A DNA stretch of 64,000 nt from Ichthyophis bannanicus (GCA_033557465.1 CM066035.1:921778522-921842521), one strand, 5' to 3'; positions 31,186 to 42,503 are shown, counted from the stretch's first letter. Notes: generated by a model from the sequence alone, not told the origin. A program made the numbers and translations.

Positions 31186-31763
31186 ATTAAGCCGTTGTTT
31201 CAGCGTACAGGCTATTACCAAGTTCAAAAAATTGCTGCTTTAATTGGTCATGGGCAAATCTAATCTCCGCTAGTTCCAATTCGTCTAAGTCCATTTTAGC
31301 CTTCTTGAGCTCCCGTATATTCAGCTCACTGCATATGTCCCTTTTCTGAAGTCCCTCTAACTCGCGAATCCTCGCCCTTAGGGATTCTTTTTGCTCTGCT
31401 TTGACTTTTTTCACATGTGTTCCTATGGAGATCAGTTCTCCCCTCACTACTACTTTCAAGCATTCTCACAAGGTACCAGTTTTACAGTCTTCCCCATCAT
31501 TAATCTCCATGTAATTTGTAATCGCCTGTGCTATTTTTGGTATTGTCTCAGGGCGTTCCAATAATGTTTCATTTAAAGTCCACCCCCCTCCTCTGTTGTA
31601 CCAGACTCCCCAACTCACAATCAGTCCAGACGGGCGTTGTCAGTCCAAGTACGTTCTCCAATTTCACAGTTTTTCACCTTCTCCAACATAGCCTTAGATA
31701 CCCCAAATCATATCTATCCTTGAGCACGATTTATGTACCGGGGAATAGAATGTAAAATCTTTA
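31186..31763 (-). pseudogene. L1-A ORF2 linker between endonuclease and RT
   Basis: The minus-strand frame 31187-31459 is Lys/Glu-rich and helical ('VKKVKAEQKESLRARIRELEGLQKR...LEELAEIRFAHDQL'-like), as in L1 linkers. The upstream part 31460-31763 is out of frame. It is isolated between DIRS-C and DIRS-E but continues exactly from 37369 and into 18794. Confidence 0.75.
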
Positions 31764-31924
31764 TCTCCAGGAACAAGCAGGAATAAGTCCTCACATATGG
31801 GTACGTCGGTACCGACGGAGCCCGAGCGGGAAAGCTCCCCAGCTTCCCAGAAGGAAAGCTTTTGGGGCCTCCCACTGCGCATGCGCGCTGCCTTCCCGCC
31901 TTCCTGACCAACTCTCCTCAGTTC
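31764..31924 (+). repeat. DIRS-E left inverted terminal repeat
   Basis: Pairs with 37180-37368. The central 'cttcccagaaggaaagcttttggggcctccc' is a subfamily difference from DIRS-D ('ctttcagatgaaaggctttt'), and both arms of each element carry the same variant. Confidence 0.95.
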
Positions 31925-32022
31925 TTCTTTTTCCGCGGAGCCAGCAGGTCGTGTTCCTGTCACCGCTGAAGAAGTTATTTTAATTTATTTCTTTTGCCGC
32001 GTGTCTGCCTTCCCCGATTCCA

Positions 32023-32039
32023 GACCGGTACCGCCGGTC
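32023..32039 (+). promoter_or_regulatory. DIRS-E leader hairpin with T-tract
   Basis: 'gaccggtaccgccggtc' is a perfect 6-bp stem around 'taccg', immediately followed by T6, then an A-run at 32055-32067, about 100 bp before the gag ATG. Equivalent sites are at 6753, 23546 and 46645. Confidence 0.45.
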
Positions 32040-32137
32040 TTTTTTCCTTTATTTAAAAAAAAAAAAAAATCTTCTTTTTTCCCCTCACTTGGTGTGTTAG
32101 TTCTGTGAGGACTTTAGGCCTTCACTAATTCTCCCTC

Positions 32138-33959
32138 ATGGAGAAACAAGCCTCTGGGTTTAAAAAATGCACCAAGTGCAGCGGTACTATTTCAGTCACA
32201 GACACCCATGAATGGTGTCTTAAATGTTTGGGGCCTGACCATTCCATTCCGGATTGCCCATCCTGTTCTTTGATGTCTAAACGTGGCTTACAGAACCGGG
32301 CAGCCAAGTTTCACATGCTGTTTTCTACAGATACTCCAGCATCGACATCTTCCAGGTCTTCCTCTCCTGATGGATCTCAGGTAACCAAACATTCCTCTGG
32401 CAGGTCCTCAAAGGGGAAATCTCCCTCTAAGTATCGAGATACCCCTGGGCTTGACCCTGAGGACCCTGCCCCAGCCAAACAACCCCGGCGGGAAGCTCCG
32501 GCTTCCAAAGCTCCTCCTATGGGGTTACAGGTTGACATCGATGGCACGGCCTCGACTGATCACCTGTTAGACTGTTCTGGGGTACCGGCTCAGTCATCCG
32601 GTACCGACATCCAGACAGTCGTGGCGTCCATGGATCATACAGTTCAATCCATGCAGCAGGCCATTCTGGCTTTTATTAAGGCTGCGACGCCCTCTGTACC
32701 GCACCCTGCGGTACCGACTCCGGTTCCGGTACCACAACCGATACCGGTACCCATGCCTTCCACATCGACCAGGATACAGATTCCGGTTCCCAGTTCCGGG
32801 GTTTTTCCTGATACCGATCCGGTTCCGGGTACCCCCGATGTCGATACCGGTCGATACGCTTATCGATCCCTGGAAGCAAACAGACGATACTTTGAGTCTT
32901 CTGATGATCCTGATTCATCAGATGACTCTGCTGAAGTATCCCTTACTCTACCTGAGGAGCCCTCTTCTCCAAAGAGGAGAATGTCTCCTCCAGAGGATTT
33001 ATCCTTTCAAGACTTCATCATTGAAGTAGCTAAAGGTCTTTCTATTTCTGTATCCTCTGAAAAAGAACCTAGAGCAAAAAAGTTAGACATTTTAGGATAC
33101 TCTAAGGTTCCCAAAGAGGCAGTCACCCTGCCCATCCATGAAATTATTCAAGATCACATGATGGACTTATGGGAGACTCCTCTCACCCTATCTCCACATT
33201 CTCGTCGTCTGGACACCATGTATCGTGTCCCCCCTTCTCCTGGGTTTCAAAAAACTCAGCTCCCGCACCACTCCATTGTGGTGCAGTCAGCTATGAAAAG
33301 GATCAAGAGTACTAAAAGACACACTTCTACTCCCCCAGGAAGAGAATGTAGGACTGGATGCTTTTGGAAGAAAAATCTTCCAAGCAAGTATGCTTATTGC
33401 CAGAATCAACTCATACAGCCTCTATATGGGCATGGTTCTGAAGGAAATTGCATTAAAAATACACCATTTTCTCCCCTTTATCCCAGAGGATAGAAAGGAG
33501 GAGTTCCTTCTGCTGAAGCATACCCAAGATATTTCAAAGTTCTCCAACAGAGCAGCCTTTGACTCCTTTGAAGGTGCTAGCAGAGCCTCAGGTATTGCCA
33601 TAGCGGCTCGCAGAATTGCTTGGCTCCAGGCCTCTAACCTTGAACCCTGGGTCCAGGATGGGTTGGGAAATTTGCCCTGTACGGGTGAGAATCTGTTTGG
33701 TAAGGAGTGGCAAATCAAAGCCACTCAAATGGATGCAGAAAATGCTGCTTTAGATAGACTTTCTAAGTCTACCTCTACCCCTGTCAAGAAGAAATCTTTC
33801 AAAAAGCCTTTCTACAAGAAGGCCAGATTTGCAACAAATACTGGCCAACAATCTTCTGCAGCTCGCTTTGCTCCTAAGCGTCAGCAGCCTAAACAGGCCA
33901 GGGCAAAACCTGCAGGGGCTGCTACAGCCCAACAGTCCCAACACCCTCAGGGCTTTTGA
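32138..33959 (+). pseudogene. DIRS-E gag-like ORF1
   Basis: From ATG 32138 (MEKQASGFKKCTKCSGTISVT). Zinc finger (residues 11-50), Ser/Lys linker, Pro/Val repeats at about 185-225 encoded by 'ggtaccg' units, conserved core, then a small deletion at 33353-33356 ('aggactggatgc' versus agaaccttggatgc) that shifts the frame; the correct frame resumes at 33390-33959. It retains the 'AAFDSFEGASRASGIAIAARRIAWLQ' segment that DIRS-D lost, and the Lys/Arg/Gln-rich C-terminus ending 'SQHPQGF'. One mutation away from an open frame, so relatively young. Confidence 0.85.
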
Positions 33960-35881
33960 CTTAAAACTAGAGAACTTAACCTTTCTGGCTCTAAAACATC
34001 CAGAACCTCTCACCATTCCAGGAAGGTTAATTCATTTTGCTCCCAGATGGGAGCAAATCACATCAGAGCAATGGACCCTCTCTATCATCAGAGAGGGCTA
34101 CAAACTACATTTCTCCAACCTTCCTCCCCATACCATGGTGAGAAGTTTCAATTCTCCCCCATCTCTCCTAGACCTGTTGGGTCAGGAGGTGACCACTCTT
34201 CTCGCCCAAAAAGCAATAGAAGAGGTGCCTCTTCCTCAACAATGGTCAGGTTTTTTACTCCCCTTATTTTCTCATTCCCAAGAAAACAGGGGGTACAGAC
34301 CCATTCTGGATCTCAGAGAATTGAACAAATTTCTATACAGGGAGAAATTCAAGATGCTTTCTCTAGGCACTCTCCTTCCATACCTACAGAGTCAGGACTG
34401 GCTTTGTTCTCTAGATCTCAAGGATGCGTACACACATATACTCATCCATCCATCCCACAAAATTCCTACGGTTTCTGTTCCAGGGAAAACACTTCCAATA
34501 CAGAGTACTTCCCTTCGGTCTAGCCTCTGCTCCAAGGGTATTTACCAAATGCATGGCAATAGTAACTGCATTCCTACGCACCCTGGGAATTTTTGTCTTC
34601 CCATACCTGGACGACTGGCTCATCCGAGCTCCGTCTCAGTCCCAGGCTCAGACTTCCCTGGATCGCACCAGGCGAATTCTACAGTATCTGGGACTTGTGA
34701 TCAATCTGCCAAAGTCCCAACTCACCCCTACTCAATCCCTAGAATTCATAGGGGCCTGGTTGGATACCACCACCGCAAGGGCCTATCTACCTCAGGCCCG
34801 TTGCCAACGTCTAGTGCACTTAGCCTCTCAGACTCAGTCCAGAAGCCACTTGACTGCCAGAGAGATGCTACAACTATTAGGCCAAATGGCCTCCACAGTG
34901 CATGTGGTGCCTTATGCTCGCCTACATATGAGAGCAGCTCAATGGACTTTATCCACCCAGTGGACTCAAGCATCAGGAGCTCTCTCAGACCAAATAGCAA
35001 ACTCCAATCGTCTCTTTTGGTCTCTCCAATGGTGGATATCCACTCAAAATCTGTTGTTGGGGGCCCCCTTTCAACCATTGTTGCCCCAAGCAACCCTCAC
35101 AACAGATGCCTCCCAAACAGGTTGGGGGGCTCATCTCCAAGATCTCTCCACTCAGGGCACTTGGTCTCCACAGGAGACCACCCTTCATATCAACCACTTG
35201 GAACTTCGAGCAATCTTTCTAGCTCTCAAAGTATTTCATACCCTCCTCAGCAACATGACAGTCCTTATTCACACGGACAATCAAGTAGCTATGTTTTACA
35301 TAAACAAACAAGGAGGGACTGGCTCTCTGTCGCTTTGCAACGAAGCTCTAAGATTATGAGCCTTCGCCAGAGAGCATCAAATCCATCTCCTGGCAGTATA
35401 TCTTCCAGGAATCCAAAACTCTTGGGCAGACAGACTCAGTCGAGTTCTGCTTCCACACGAATGGTCCCTGCACATGTATCAGGTACTCAGAATCTTCCAG
35501 AAATGGGGAACCCTGGACATAGACCTCTTTGCAAGTCCGTGGAATGCCAAACTTCCCCGGTTCTGTTCCAGAATTCCGTGTCAGGGAGTTCAGACCAAGG
35601 ATGCCTTCCTCCTGCATTGGGGTCAGGGTTTCCTGTATGCTTTTCCGCCCATTCCTTTGATTCCCAAGACTCTGTTCAAACTTCAAAGGGATCAAGGGTC
35701 CATAATCCTCATAGCTCCACGCTGGCCACGCCAAGTGTGGTACCCTCTACTTCTGCATCTCTCCCAAGCCCCCTCCCTGGACTTGGGAGCGGCTCCAGAC
35801 CTTCTGTCTCAAGAGGAGGGGACTTTGTGGCACCCAAACCCCAAGTCCCTTCACCTCAGAGCTTGGTTACTGAAGGCCTAG
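33829..35881 (+). pseudogene. DIRS-E RT/RNase H/MT-like ORF2
   Basis: The +1 frame overlaps the gag end by about 130 bp, showing the native arrangement. RT N-terminus and 'LDLRELNKFLYREKFKM...SLDLKDAYTHILIHPS' are in the first frame with a local shift around 34250; a base loss near 34452 moves it to the second frame with active site 'YLDDWLI' (about 34605), RNase H ('LTTDASQTGWGAHL', 'TDNQVAMFYINKQGG') and a nonsense TGA at 35359 (tgggcc to tgagcc). The MT-like region continues to 35881 ('DIDLFASPWNAKLPRFCSR'). Functional residues persist but the gene is broken. Confidence 0.9.
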
Positions 35882-36891
35882 ACCTTCAACACTTCAATCT
35901 TTCGCAGCAAGTGAAGGATATCCTACATGCCTCTAGGAAACCTTCCACTAGGCGTTCTTACGCTTTTAAATGGAAAAGATTTTCCATTTGTTGTGCTCAA
36001 AAGGGTCTTAACCCTCTGGCACTCCCATTGAATTCTCTTTTGGAATATCTCCTGCATCTTTCCAATGCAGGACTCAAAACGAATTCAGTAAGAGTCCATT
36101 TGAGTGCTATTGCGGCATCACTTAAGCCCATCAATGGACAACCTGTTTCCTCTCATCCTCTTATTGCAAGATTCATGAGAGGCTTAACTTTAACTAAACC
36201 TCCCATTCGACCTCCTCCGGTGGCATGGGACTTAAACTTGGTTCTTGGTCAGCTTATGAAGCCACCTTTTGAACCCTTAGCCACTACCTCCTTGAAATTT
36301 CTTTCCTGGAAGGTTATTTTCCTCATTGCAGTCACTTCAGCTCGCCGCATCAGTGAACTGCAGGCCTTAGTGGCTAATCCACCTTACACAAGGTTCCATC
36401 ATGATAAGGTAGTCCTTAGGACAAATCCTCACTTTATGCCTAAAGTGGTCTCACCTTTTCATCTTAATCAAGAGGTTTATTTACCTGTCTTTTTTCCAGC
36501 TCCTCATGCATCCAATGCAGAGAGGAACCTTCATACTCTAGACTGTAAAAGAGCTCTTGCCTTTTACCTCCACAGGACACAGCAACATCGAAAGTCTTCT
36601 CAGCTTTTTGTTACTTTTGATCCTTCTCATTTAGGACTTCCAGTCTCCAAAAGAACACTCTCCAATTGGATTGCTCAGTGTATCTCTTTTGCTTACCAGA
36701 GTAAGAACCTTTCTCTGGAGGGCCATGGCGACCTCTATGGCTCATCTAAACTCTGTGTCCATTGACCAGATCTGTCGAGCAGCCACCTGGACCTCGGTTC
36801 ATACCTTTACAGCCCATTACTGTTTGGACAAGGACTCCCGCCGGGATGCCTTGTTTGGTCAGGCTGTCCTCAGACACCTGTTCCATTCTTG
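35790..36891 (+). pseudogene. DIRS-E tyrosine recombinase with catalytic deletion
   Basis: The frame is open from upstream through 'KPSTRRSYAFKWKRF', 'NSVRVHLSAIAASLKPINGQP' and 'TSARRISELQALV' (first catalytic arginine, about 36340). At 36721-36730 the sequence reads 'ggccatggcgacc', whereas DIRS-D has 26 more bases between two 'gccatg' copies. The deletion removes H-x-x-R ('HVTAHNVRAMA') and shifts the frame, ending at 36765. The tyrosine region ('AHYCLDKDSRRDALFGQAVLRHLFHS') survives out of frame to 36891. Definitely inactive. Confidence 0.9.
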
Positions 36892-37002
36892 AACAACTCC
36901 AGCCCACCTTCCCTGAATGGATGCCTGAGATCCATAGGAAGATGAAGAACCTTTCAGGGTCTCATACCCTTTAGGGGATCTCCCGGGCATCTTAGCTAGG
37001 GA

Positions 37003-37103
37003 GTTCCCATATGCGAGGACTTATTCCTGCTTGTTCCTGGAGATAGCACAGTTACTTACCTGTAACAGGTGATCTCTGGGAACAGCAGGAATTAGTCCTC
37101 ACA
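37003..37103 (+). repeat. DIRS-E internal complementary region
   Basis: Full fused-end sequence including 'gatagcacagttacttacctgtaacaggtgatctctgggaac'-type join (shown in part), complementary to the left tip and the extended right tip. Confidence 0.9.
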
Positions 37104-37179
37104 ACCCACCCACCTCCCCTAGGAGTTGTATCTCTCTCTCTCTTCCTTTCCTCTCTCTATTGTCTCAGCTATAAACTCG

Positions 37180-37368
37180 ACCTGAGGAGAGTTGGTCTGG
37201 AAGGCGGGAAGGCAGCGCGCATGCGCAGTGGGAGGCCCCAAAAGCTTTCCTTCTGGGAAGCTGGGGAGCTTTCCCGCTCGGGCTCCGTCGGTACCGACGT
37301 ACCCATATGTGAGGACTAATTCCTGCTGTTCCCAGAGATCACCTGTTACAGGTAAGTAACTGTGCTTT
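37180..37368 (+). repeat. DIRS-E right inverted terminal repeat
   Basis: Inverted copy of 31764-31924 plus 'gttacaggtaagtaactgtgcttt'. L1-A endonuclease sequence resumes at 37369. Confidence 0.95.
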
Positions 37369-37929
37369 CCCTCCCTCTCAACTCTTTCCATGTGTCCTGA
37401 ACCCCCAACTGAGTCCCCCATCAGTTTTAAGTTCCTCCTACTTCTTGAATTGCCCTCACTATACCCCTTTGAATTATCTAACTGGGGGTTAAGTGTCAGA
37501 TTAAAATATCCCCCCATGAGTACCTGACCTTCCGCAAATTGTTCAACAGTTAAGGCCAAGCTTTCAAAAAATGCCCCTTGTAGGGTATTTGGGCCATGTA
37601 TATTCACCAAATTGAGCAATTGCTCTTGTATTTTAAGTTTTAGGAGCAAAAATCTTCCTCCCCTATCCCTCTGCACTTCAATTACTGAATAGCGAATTCG
37701 CTCATTAATCAAAATGCCCACCCCCCCTTTTTTCAAATCAGTCTTATTCGATGCATACCATTGACCCCCAAACTGCTGATGTGCCACCCTGCATTCATCC
37801 ACTTTCTTCAGGTGAGTTTCCTGAAGAAAGATGTCTCCCTTGTCTATTGATTTCCTTGTACATTCGTTTTTGTTTAATCGGATTGTTTAAGCCTCTCATA
37901 TTCATGGTTATTACTCTTATTTTATCCAT
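37369..37929 (-). pseudogene. L1-A ORF2 endonuclease
   Basis: ORF2 probably starts at the ATG at 37929 on the minus strand ('MNMRGLNNPIK' soon after). A frameshift lies near 37840, after which 'FLQETHLKKVDECRVAHQQFGGQWYASN' shows the APE-type endonuclease glutamate motif, followed by 'GVGILINERI', 'LVNIHGPN' and 'LMGGYFNLTLNP' (normally GGDFN, so the catalytic aspartate is altered). The domain is truncated by DIRS-E at 37369 and its end lies at 31463-31763. Confidence 0.85.
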
Positions 37930-38475
37930 TTCCCTTGCTGAGCTGTGAGCCTATACCCCACATAATCTTTCAGGAACACCCCTCTTCCACCCCCCCTCTT
38001 CCTCCTCCTCCCCTTGGCCCTCTCCCCACCACCCTCCCCTCATTATTCTGGTCCTCTCCCATCTCCCCCACCATGAAAGGCATGACGTAACAGACTCCTA
38101 CTCCAGTATATATACACATCTACTTATACCTGTATATTACATCCTTCATCCTCCTCAGCATTGTACTTATTCCCTATCCACTAGTGAACATATTAACATG
38201 CTTTAACAAAACATCCCTGCGATTGTCCATCTGCTCATCCCCTCTCCTCGGCTTGCGCCACGCTCTTCTGTCTCCTCAGGCATCTGTCCCCCAGGGGTGC
38301 TCGTCTCCAACCGCCTTCCTCCTCCAACTGCTTTCCTGCTTTAGTGCCAGCCGATTCTGACCCCTCCATGCAGCCCGCTTGTCGCATAAGCTTGTGCACT
38401 TCCTCAACAGTGCAAATTGTAATCCAAATGGGAAAGTCCATTTATATTTAATTTGTTCCTCACGTAGCTCTCTTG
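37930..38475 (-). other. L1-A inter-ORF region / 3' end of ORF1
   Basis: Between ORF1 and ORF2 of L1-A. Contains CCT/CTT-rich tracts (37980-38080) and no open frame I can attribute to a protein. Confidence 0.4.
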
Positions 38476-39247
38476 TCAGCCCCGCATAGTGATTGCAGAC
38501 AGGTCCGCATAGATCTCTATTTTATGATTCTCCCAAGTTATTCCGTTCAGCTTCCTCGCTGCACTCATAACAGCATTTTTCGTTGTATACTCATGGAAAC
38601 AGGCTATTATATCTCTTATTCGTCCCTCTCTCATAGGGCCAAGTGCTCTATGGGCACGCTCTATTTTCCAACTCAGTCCAGCTCCATCCACGCCAGCCTG
38701 ATCCAGTATCTGGTGACTAAGTTGTTCCACAAGTTGTACAAAATTTTTTTCTTTACTCTCTGATTCGAATATTCGCCCGTCGCAATCTATTTTCAAGATC
38801 CTCTATTTTCTGCCGTAACTCCTCTTATTCCACGTCCATGGCACAGCATTTCATTTGTATATCTTTTATTGTACTTTCTTGCTCCTCTACTTTACACTCC
38901 ACATCATCCAGCCTTTGTCCCACTTCCCTCACATCCACCCTCAACTCCTCCATCCAAGTTTGGACGTCAACCTTGAAATGGGTTAGATCTTGCCTTAAGT
39001 TGGAAAACCACCCCTGCAGCTCTCCTTTTAGGCCCGTAATTTCACTGTCCCGGTGTACATCTGCCAGTGCTCCCACTTCTGCTTCTTCCGCGCTCGTCGG
39101 ATTCGCACATGGCGCCGCCATCTTACTTTTCCCCTCTGCCCCTCCACTCGCAGCTCTAAAAGCGAATGCTTTTATATCAGCTGTGCTTTTCTTTGCCGCT
39201 GCCATCTTCGAGGATTGTACTCCACCTCTGGTCCTGTCCCGTGGCAT
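38476..39247 (-). pseudogene. L1-A ORF1 protein
   Basis: Fragment 38825-39247 starts MPRDRTRGG and includes a coiled-coil region ('DVREVGQRLDDVECKVEEQESTIKD'). Fragment 38476-38796 is the RNA-binding C-terminal part with 'IERAHRALGP', 'RDIIACFHEYTTKNAVMSAARK' and 'KIEIYADLSAIT', which is the L1 ORF1p RRM/CTD signature. A stop and frame change separate the pieces near 38820. ORF1p is the nucleic-acid chaperone of L1. Confidence 0.85.
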
Positions 39248-39344
39248 TCCTCTCTACCGGGGGTTGCTATTAAGCAGGTATTTGCAAATTACCGACGGAG
39301 CTCCACTCCTAAGCTGCCGTCTCAGTCTGTGACATCATTTCCTC

Positions 39345-40302
39345 TGATATCCTGGGTCCCTTTTAATAATGGTTTATGGACCTTTCCTCCAGGAACTTGT
39401 CCAGACATTTTTTTAAACCCAGCTACACTAACAGCTTTTACTACATCCTCAGTCAAAAAATTCCATTGTTTGATTACACGTTGAGTGAAAAAATATTTTC
39501 TCTTATTTGTCTTAAATAGGTTACCCTGTAGCTTCATTGCGTGTCCCCTAGTCTTTTTATATTCTGATGTAAACAATCGATCTACGTTTACCCGTTCCAC
39601 TCCGTTCATTAATATATAGACTTCTATCATATCTCCCCTCAGCCGTCTCTTTTCCAGGTTAAAGAGCCCTAACCTTTTTAGCCTTTCTTCATAAAGGTAT
39701 CCTTCCATCCCCTTTGTCATTTTGGTGGCTCTTGACTGAACCTTTTCTAATAATGCTGTATCCTTTTTAAGATACGGCGACCAGAATTGCACACAATATT
39801 CAAGGTGCGGTCTCACCATGGAACGATATAGAGGCATTATAATATCCTTTGTTTTATTTTCCATTCCTTTCGTTATGATACCTACCATTCTATTTGCTCT
39901 CTTGGCCGCCACTGCACACTGGGCGGAGGGTTTTAACATGTTATCTACAATGACACCTATATCTTTTTCCTGAGTGGTGATTCCCAATGTGGAACCTTGC
40001 ATCGTGTAACCATAGTTTGGGGGGGTTCTTTCCTAGGTGCATAACTTTGCACTTGTCCACATTAAATTTCATCAGCCATTTGGATGCCCAGTCTTCTGAT
40101 TTATCAAGATCCTCTTGCAATTTTCCACAACCCTCTTGGGTTTTAACAACTTTAAATAGTTTTGTCTCATCTGCAGATTTGATAACCTCACTCGTTATTC
40201 CCTTTTCCAAGTCATTTATGAATGTCAAAAAGCAACGGATCCAGCACAGATCTCTGGAGTACTCTATTCACCTTTTTCTATTGGAAAAATTGGCCATTTA
40301 GC
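39345..40302 (-). mobile_element. CR1 LINE 3' half (outermost host), middle piece
   Basis: The CR1 that carries L1-A at its 3' end and hAT-1 at its 5' side; its first 20 bases are the L1-A target-site duplication. Encodes the C-terminal part of RT. Confidence 0.9.
39345..40302 (-). pseudogene. CR1 reverse transcriptase C-terminal part
   Basis: Minus strand: 'SADETKLFKVV' (40150-40190, degenerate FADDTKLF active site), 'WLMKFNVDKCKVMHLG' (about 40050), 'PHLEYCVQFWSPYLKKDTALLEKVQSRATKM' and '[20 protein letters not shown]' (39620-39800), all typical CR1 motifs. A frameshift near 39990 and the altered catalytic motif make it inactive. Confidence 0.9.
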
Positions 40303-41379
40303 CAGGGCCGGATTTACCTTGAGTGAGGCCCTATGCCAACAAAAATTGTGGGCCCCCAGCAGGGGCGGCCCAAGGGGGGTGTGGGCCTCATTTGCATAAG
40401 GGGCCTCATTTGCATAAATATTTGCATAATGTTACCATATACTAACTTTTAGTAAACGTGCCTCTTAATGAGTGTATGGATAAAGAAAGACTAAAAGATT
40501 TCTACATTACTATAATCCAGTGCCAACTGCCAGACACATTAGGAACTACTACAAACACTGCCCATTTAGAACCCATAGCAAACCCGCCGTATCCTAACAG
40601 CACTACCAGGACTCACAAAGCACCATACTCTACCAATCAAAAGGCAACACTGCAAATATTAAACCAATACATTTCAGAGAACAACAATACATGACCTACT
40701 GGGGAAAGAGAACAAGTGGCAATGTCAAATAGGAATTATATAAACAGAACACCTCAGCTCAGTTACACATGCAGAACATAGACCATCACCAAACAAGTAA
40801 TCACATTTTAGAAACAGGAAGACAATAATTAAACTGGGAATCCCAAAAGCCAAACTTGGAATGTACAACACTGTAGAAATAAAACTATACATTAATTTGC
40901 TCTTGTACTAAATAAAGCGCAGACGTTAATGATGCACATTTACCAGAGCTGACATATTCCAATTAATAAATTCAAAATAAAGAGATATTTTTCTACCTTT
41001 TGTGCATTTTTTTCAGCTGCAATTGCTCCAGCCACTTTCTTCTGGTTTCTTCATGTCTTCTGCTAACTCTCCATCGTCTGCTGTCCATTTGTCCTTTCTT
41101 CTCTCTTCTAGTTTTTTTCCATTCTCTCTCTACATCTGCTTTAACATACTAATCTTTCTCCTTTTGCTCTTTCCTCATTCCTATTTCATCCACTCAAATT
41201 TTACCCCTCCATCCTCAATCCCCACTTACTCTCCCAATACCCGGCCAATTGTAGATTTTTTTATCCCTCCCACACAAAATATTTTTCCCTTCTGCATTTT
41301 ACTCTTCCAGCCCCATCCCATTCTAATCCTCCCCCAACATCAGCTCCCTTCTAGTTCCAGCCTCACCCAGCATCCATTC

Positions 41380-42090
41380 CCTTCTAGTCCCTGCATCAGC
41401 CCATTTCCAGTCCTAGCCACCCATCAGCCCATTTCCAGTCCTAGCAACCCCCCAACCCAATACCAGTCCTAACCCCCCATCACACCATTTTCAGTTTAAG
41501 CCCCCTCTATAACCCATTACCAGTCCTAACCCCCCATCAGCCCACTTCCAGTCCTAACCCCATCAACCCATTTCCAGTCAGCCCCCCATAGCCCATTGCC
41601 AGTCCTAACCCCCCCCATCAGCCCACAGCCCATTACCAGTCCTAACCCCATCAGCCCACCTCCAGTCTTAACCCCCCCCAGCCCATTTCCAGTCCTAACC
41701 CCCCCCCATAGCCCATTACCAGACAGCCCCCATCAGCCCACAGCCCATTACCAGTCTTAACCCCCCCCAAAGCCCATTACTAGTTCTAAAGCCCCCCAAC
41801 AGCCCATTACCAGTCCTAACCCCATCAGACCTCCTACAGTCTTTAACACTCCCAGCCCATTTCCAGTCCTAGCCCCCCCCCATAGCCCATTACCAGACAG
41901 CCCCCATCAGCCCACAGCCCATTACCAGTCTTAACCCCCCCAAAGCCCATTACCAGTTCTAACCCCCCATCAACAGCCCACAGCCCATTACCAGTCCTAA
42001 CCTCATCAGCCCACCTCCAGCCTTAATCCCCCCAACCCATTTCCAGTCCCAGTCCCAGCCCCCCCAATAGCCCATTACCAGTCCTACCCC
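41380..42090 (+). repeat. Minisatellite in hAT-1
   Basis: Irregular tandem repetition of a 25-35-bp C-rich unit of the type 'cagcccattaccagtccta' plus 'acccccccatcagccca', about 22-25 units with nested higher-order duplications (41690-41770 is repeated at 41870-41950). Sequence upstream from about 41190 looks like a degenerate prelude. The ORF that runs through it is not a gene. Confidence 0.8.
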
Positions 42091-42111
42091 CGGCCTAAAG
42101 TAAAATTTAAT

Positions 42112-42503
42112 TTAAAAAAAAAACCTGCAGGCTGCCGCCGCGGGGCCCCCTCTGCTGCCGCGGCAGCATGGACTGACCCGCGGGGGCCCCCTCTGTAAGC
42201 TCGGTCCCTCCCTCCGTGCCTCCGTGTCTCCCTCCGTGCAGGCTGTGAGAGACGCGAAGGCAGACTGTCTCCTTCGCGTCTCTGTTAAGCCCGCAGGGGC
42301 TGATGGGAAATTTCCCATCAGCCCCTGCGGGCTTAACAGAGACGCGAAGGCAGAAGGAGACAGTCTGCCTTCGCGTCTCTCACAGCCTGCACGGAGGGAG
42401 GCACGGAGGGAGGGACCGAGCTTACAGAGGGGGCCCCCGCGGGTCAGTCCATGCTGCCGCGGCAGCAGAGGGGGCCCCGCGGCGGCAGCCAGCAGGTTTT
42501 TTT
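42112..42503. repeat. Near-perfect ~390-bp palindrome in hAT-1
   Basis: Symmetry centre between 42310 and 42311 in 'tgatgggaaa|tttcccatca'. Arms of about 190 bp match almost base for base (e.g. 'ttaagcccgcaggggctgat' / 'atcagcccctgcgggcttaa'; 'gctgccgcggcagcatgga' / 'tccatgctgccgcggcagc'), ending in A-run/T-run tails. GC-rich and able to form a long hairpin or cruciform. Confidence 0.9.

Larger units (their letters stand above)
31764..37368 (+). mobile_element. DIRS-E: near-complete DIRS retrotransposon
   Basis: A 5.6-kb element closely related to DIRS-D, with full inverted repeats, gag, RT/RH/MT-like, recombinase and internal complementary region. It inserts in the L1-A ORF2 (flanks at 31763 and 37369 join in order). 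The recombinase has lost its catalytic H-x-x-R segment; gag and RT each have a frameshift. Confidence 0.95.
15519..39344 (-). mobile_element. L1-A: full-length L1/Tx1-like LINE, split by two DIRS
   Basis: A minus-strand LINE with short 5' UTR, ORF1 (coiled coil plus RNA-binding domain), ORF2 (endonuclease, RT, C-terminal domain) and a G-rich 3' UTR. It is flanked by a 20-bp duplication 'tgatatcctgggtccctttt' at 15499-15518 and 39345-39364. Its own sequence lies at 15519-18794, 31186-31763 and 37369-39344 (about 5.8 kb, including a CR1 tail inserted at 17337-17595); the rest is DIRS-C and DIRS-E and their cargo. The ORFs are broken, so it is inactive. Confidence 0.85.

Noticed and set aside
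37751..38475. Host gene exon between L1-A endonuclease and ORF1
   Set aside because: Collinear with the L1 inter-ORF region; no splice-bounded conserved frame.
41002..41472. 156-residue open frame with hydrophobic and Pro/Ser-rich parts
   Set aside because: Pyrimidine-rich DNA leading into a minisatellite inside a non-autonomous hAT; no domain and no start context.
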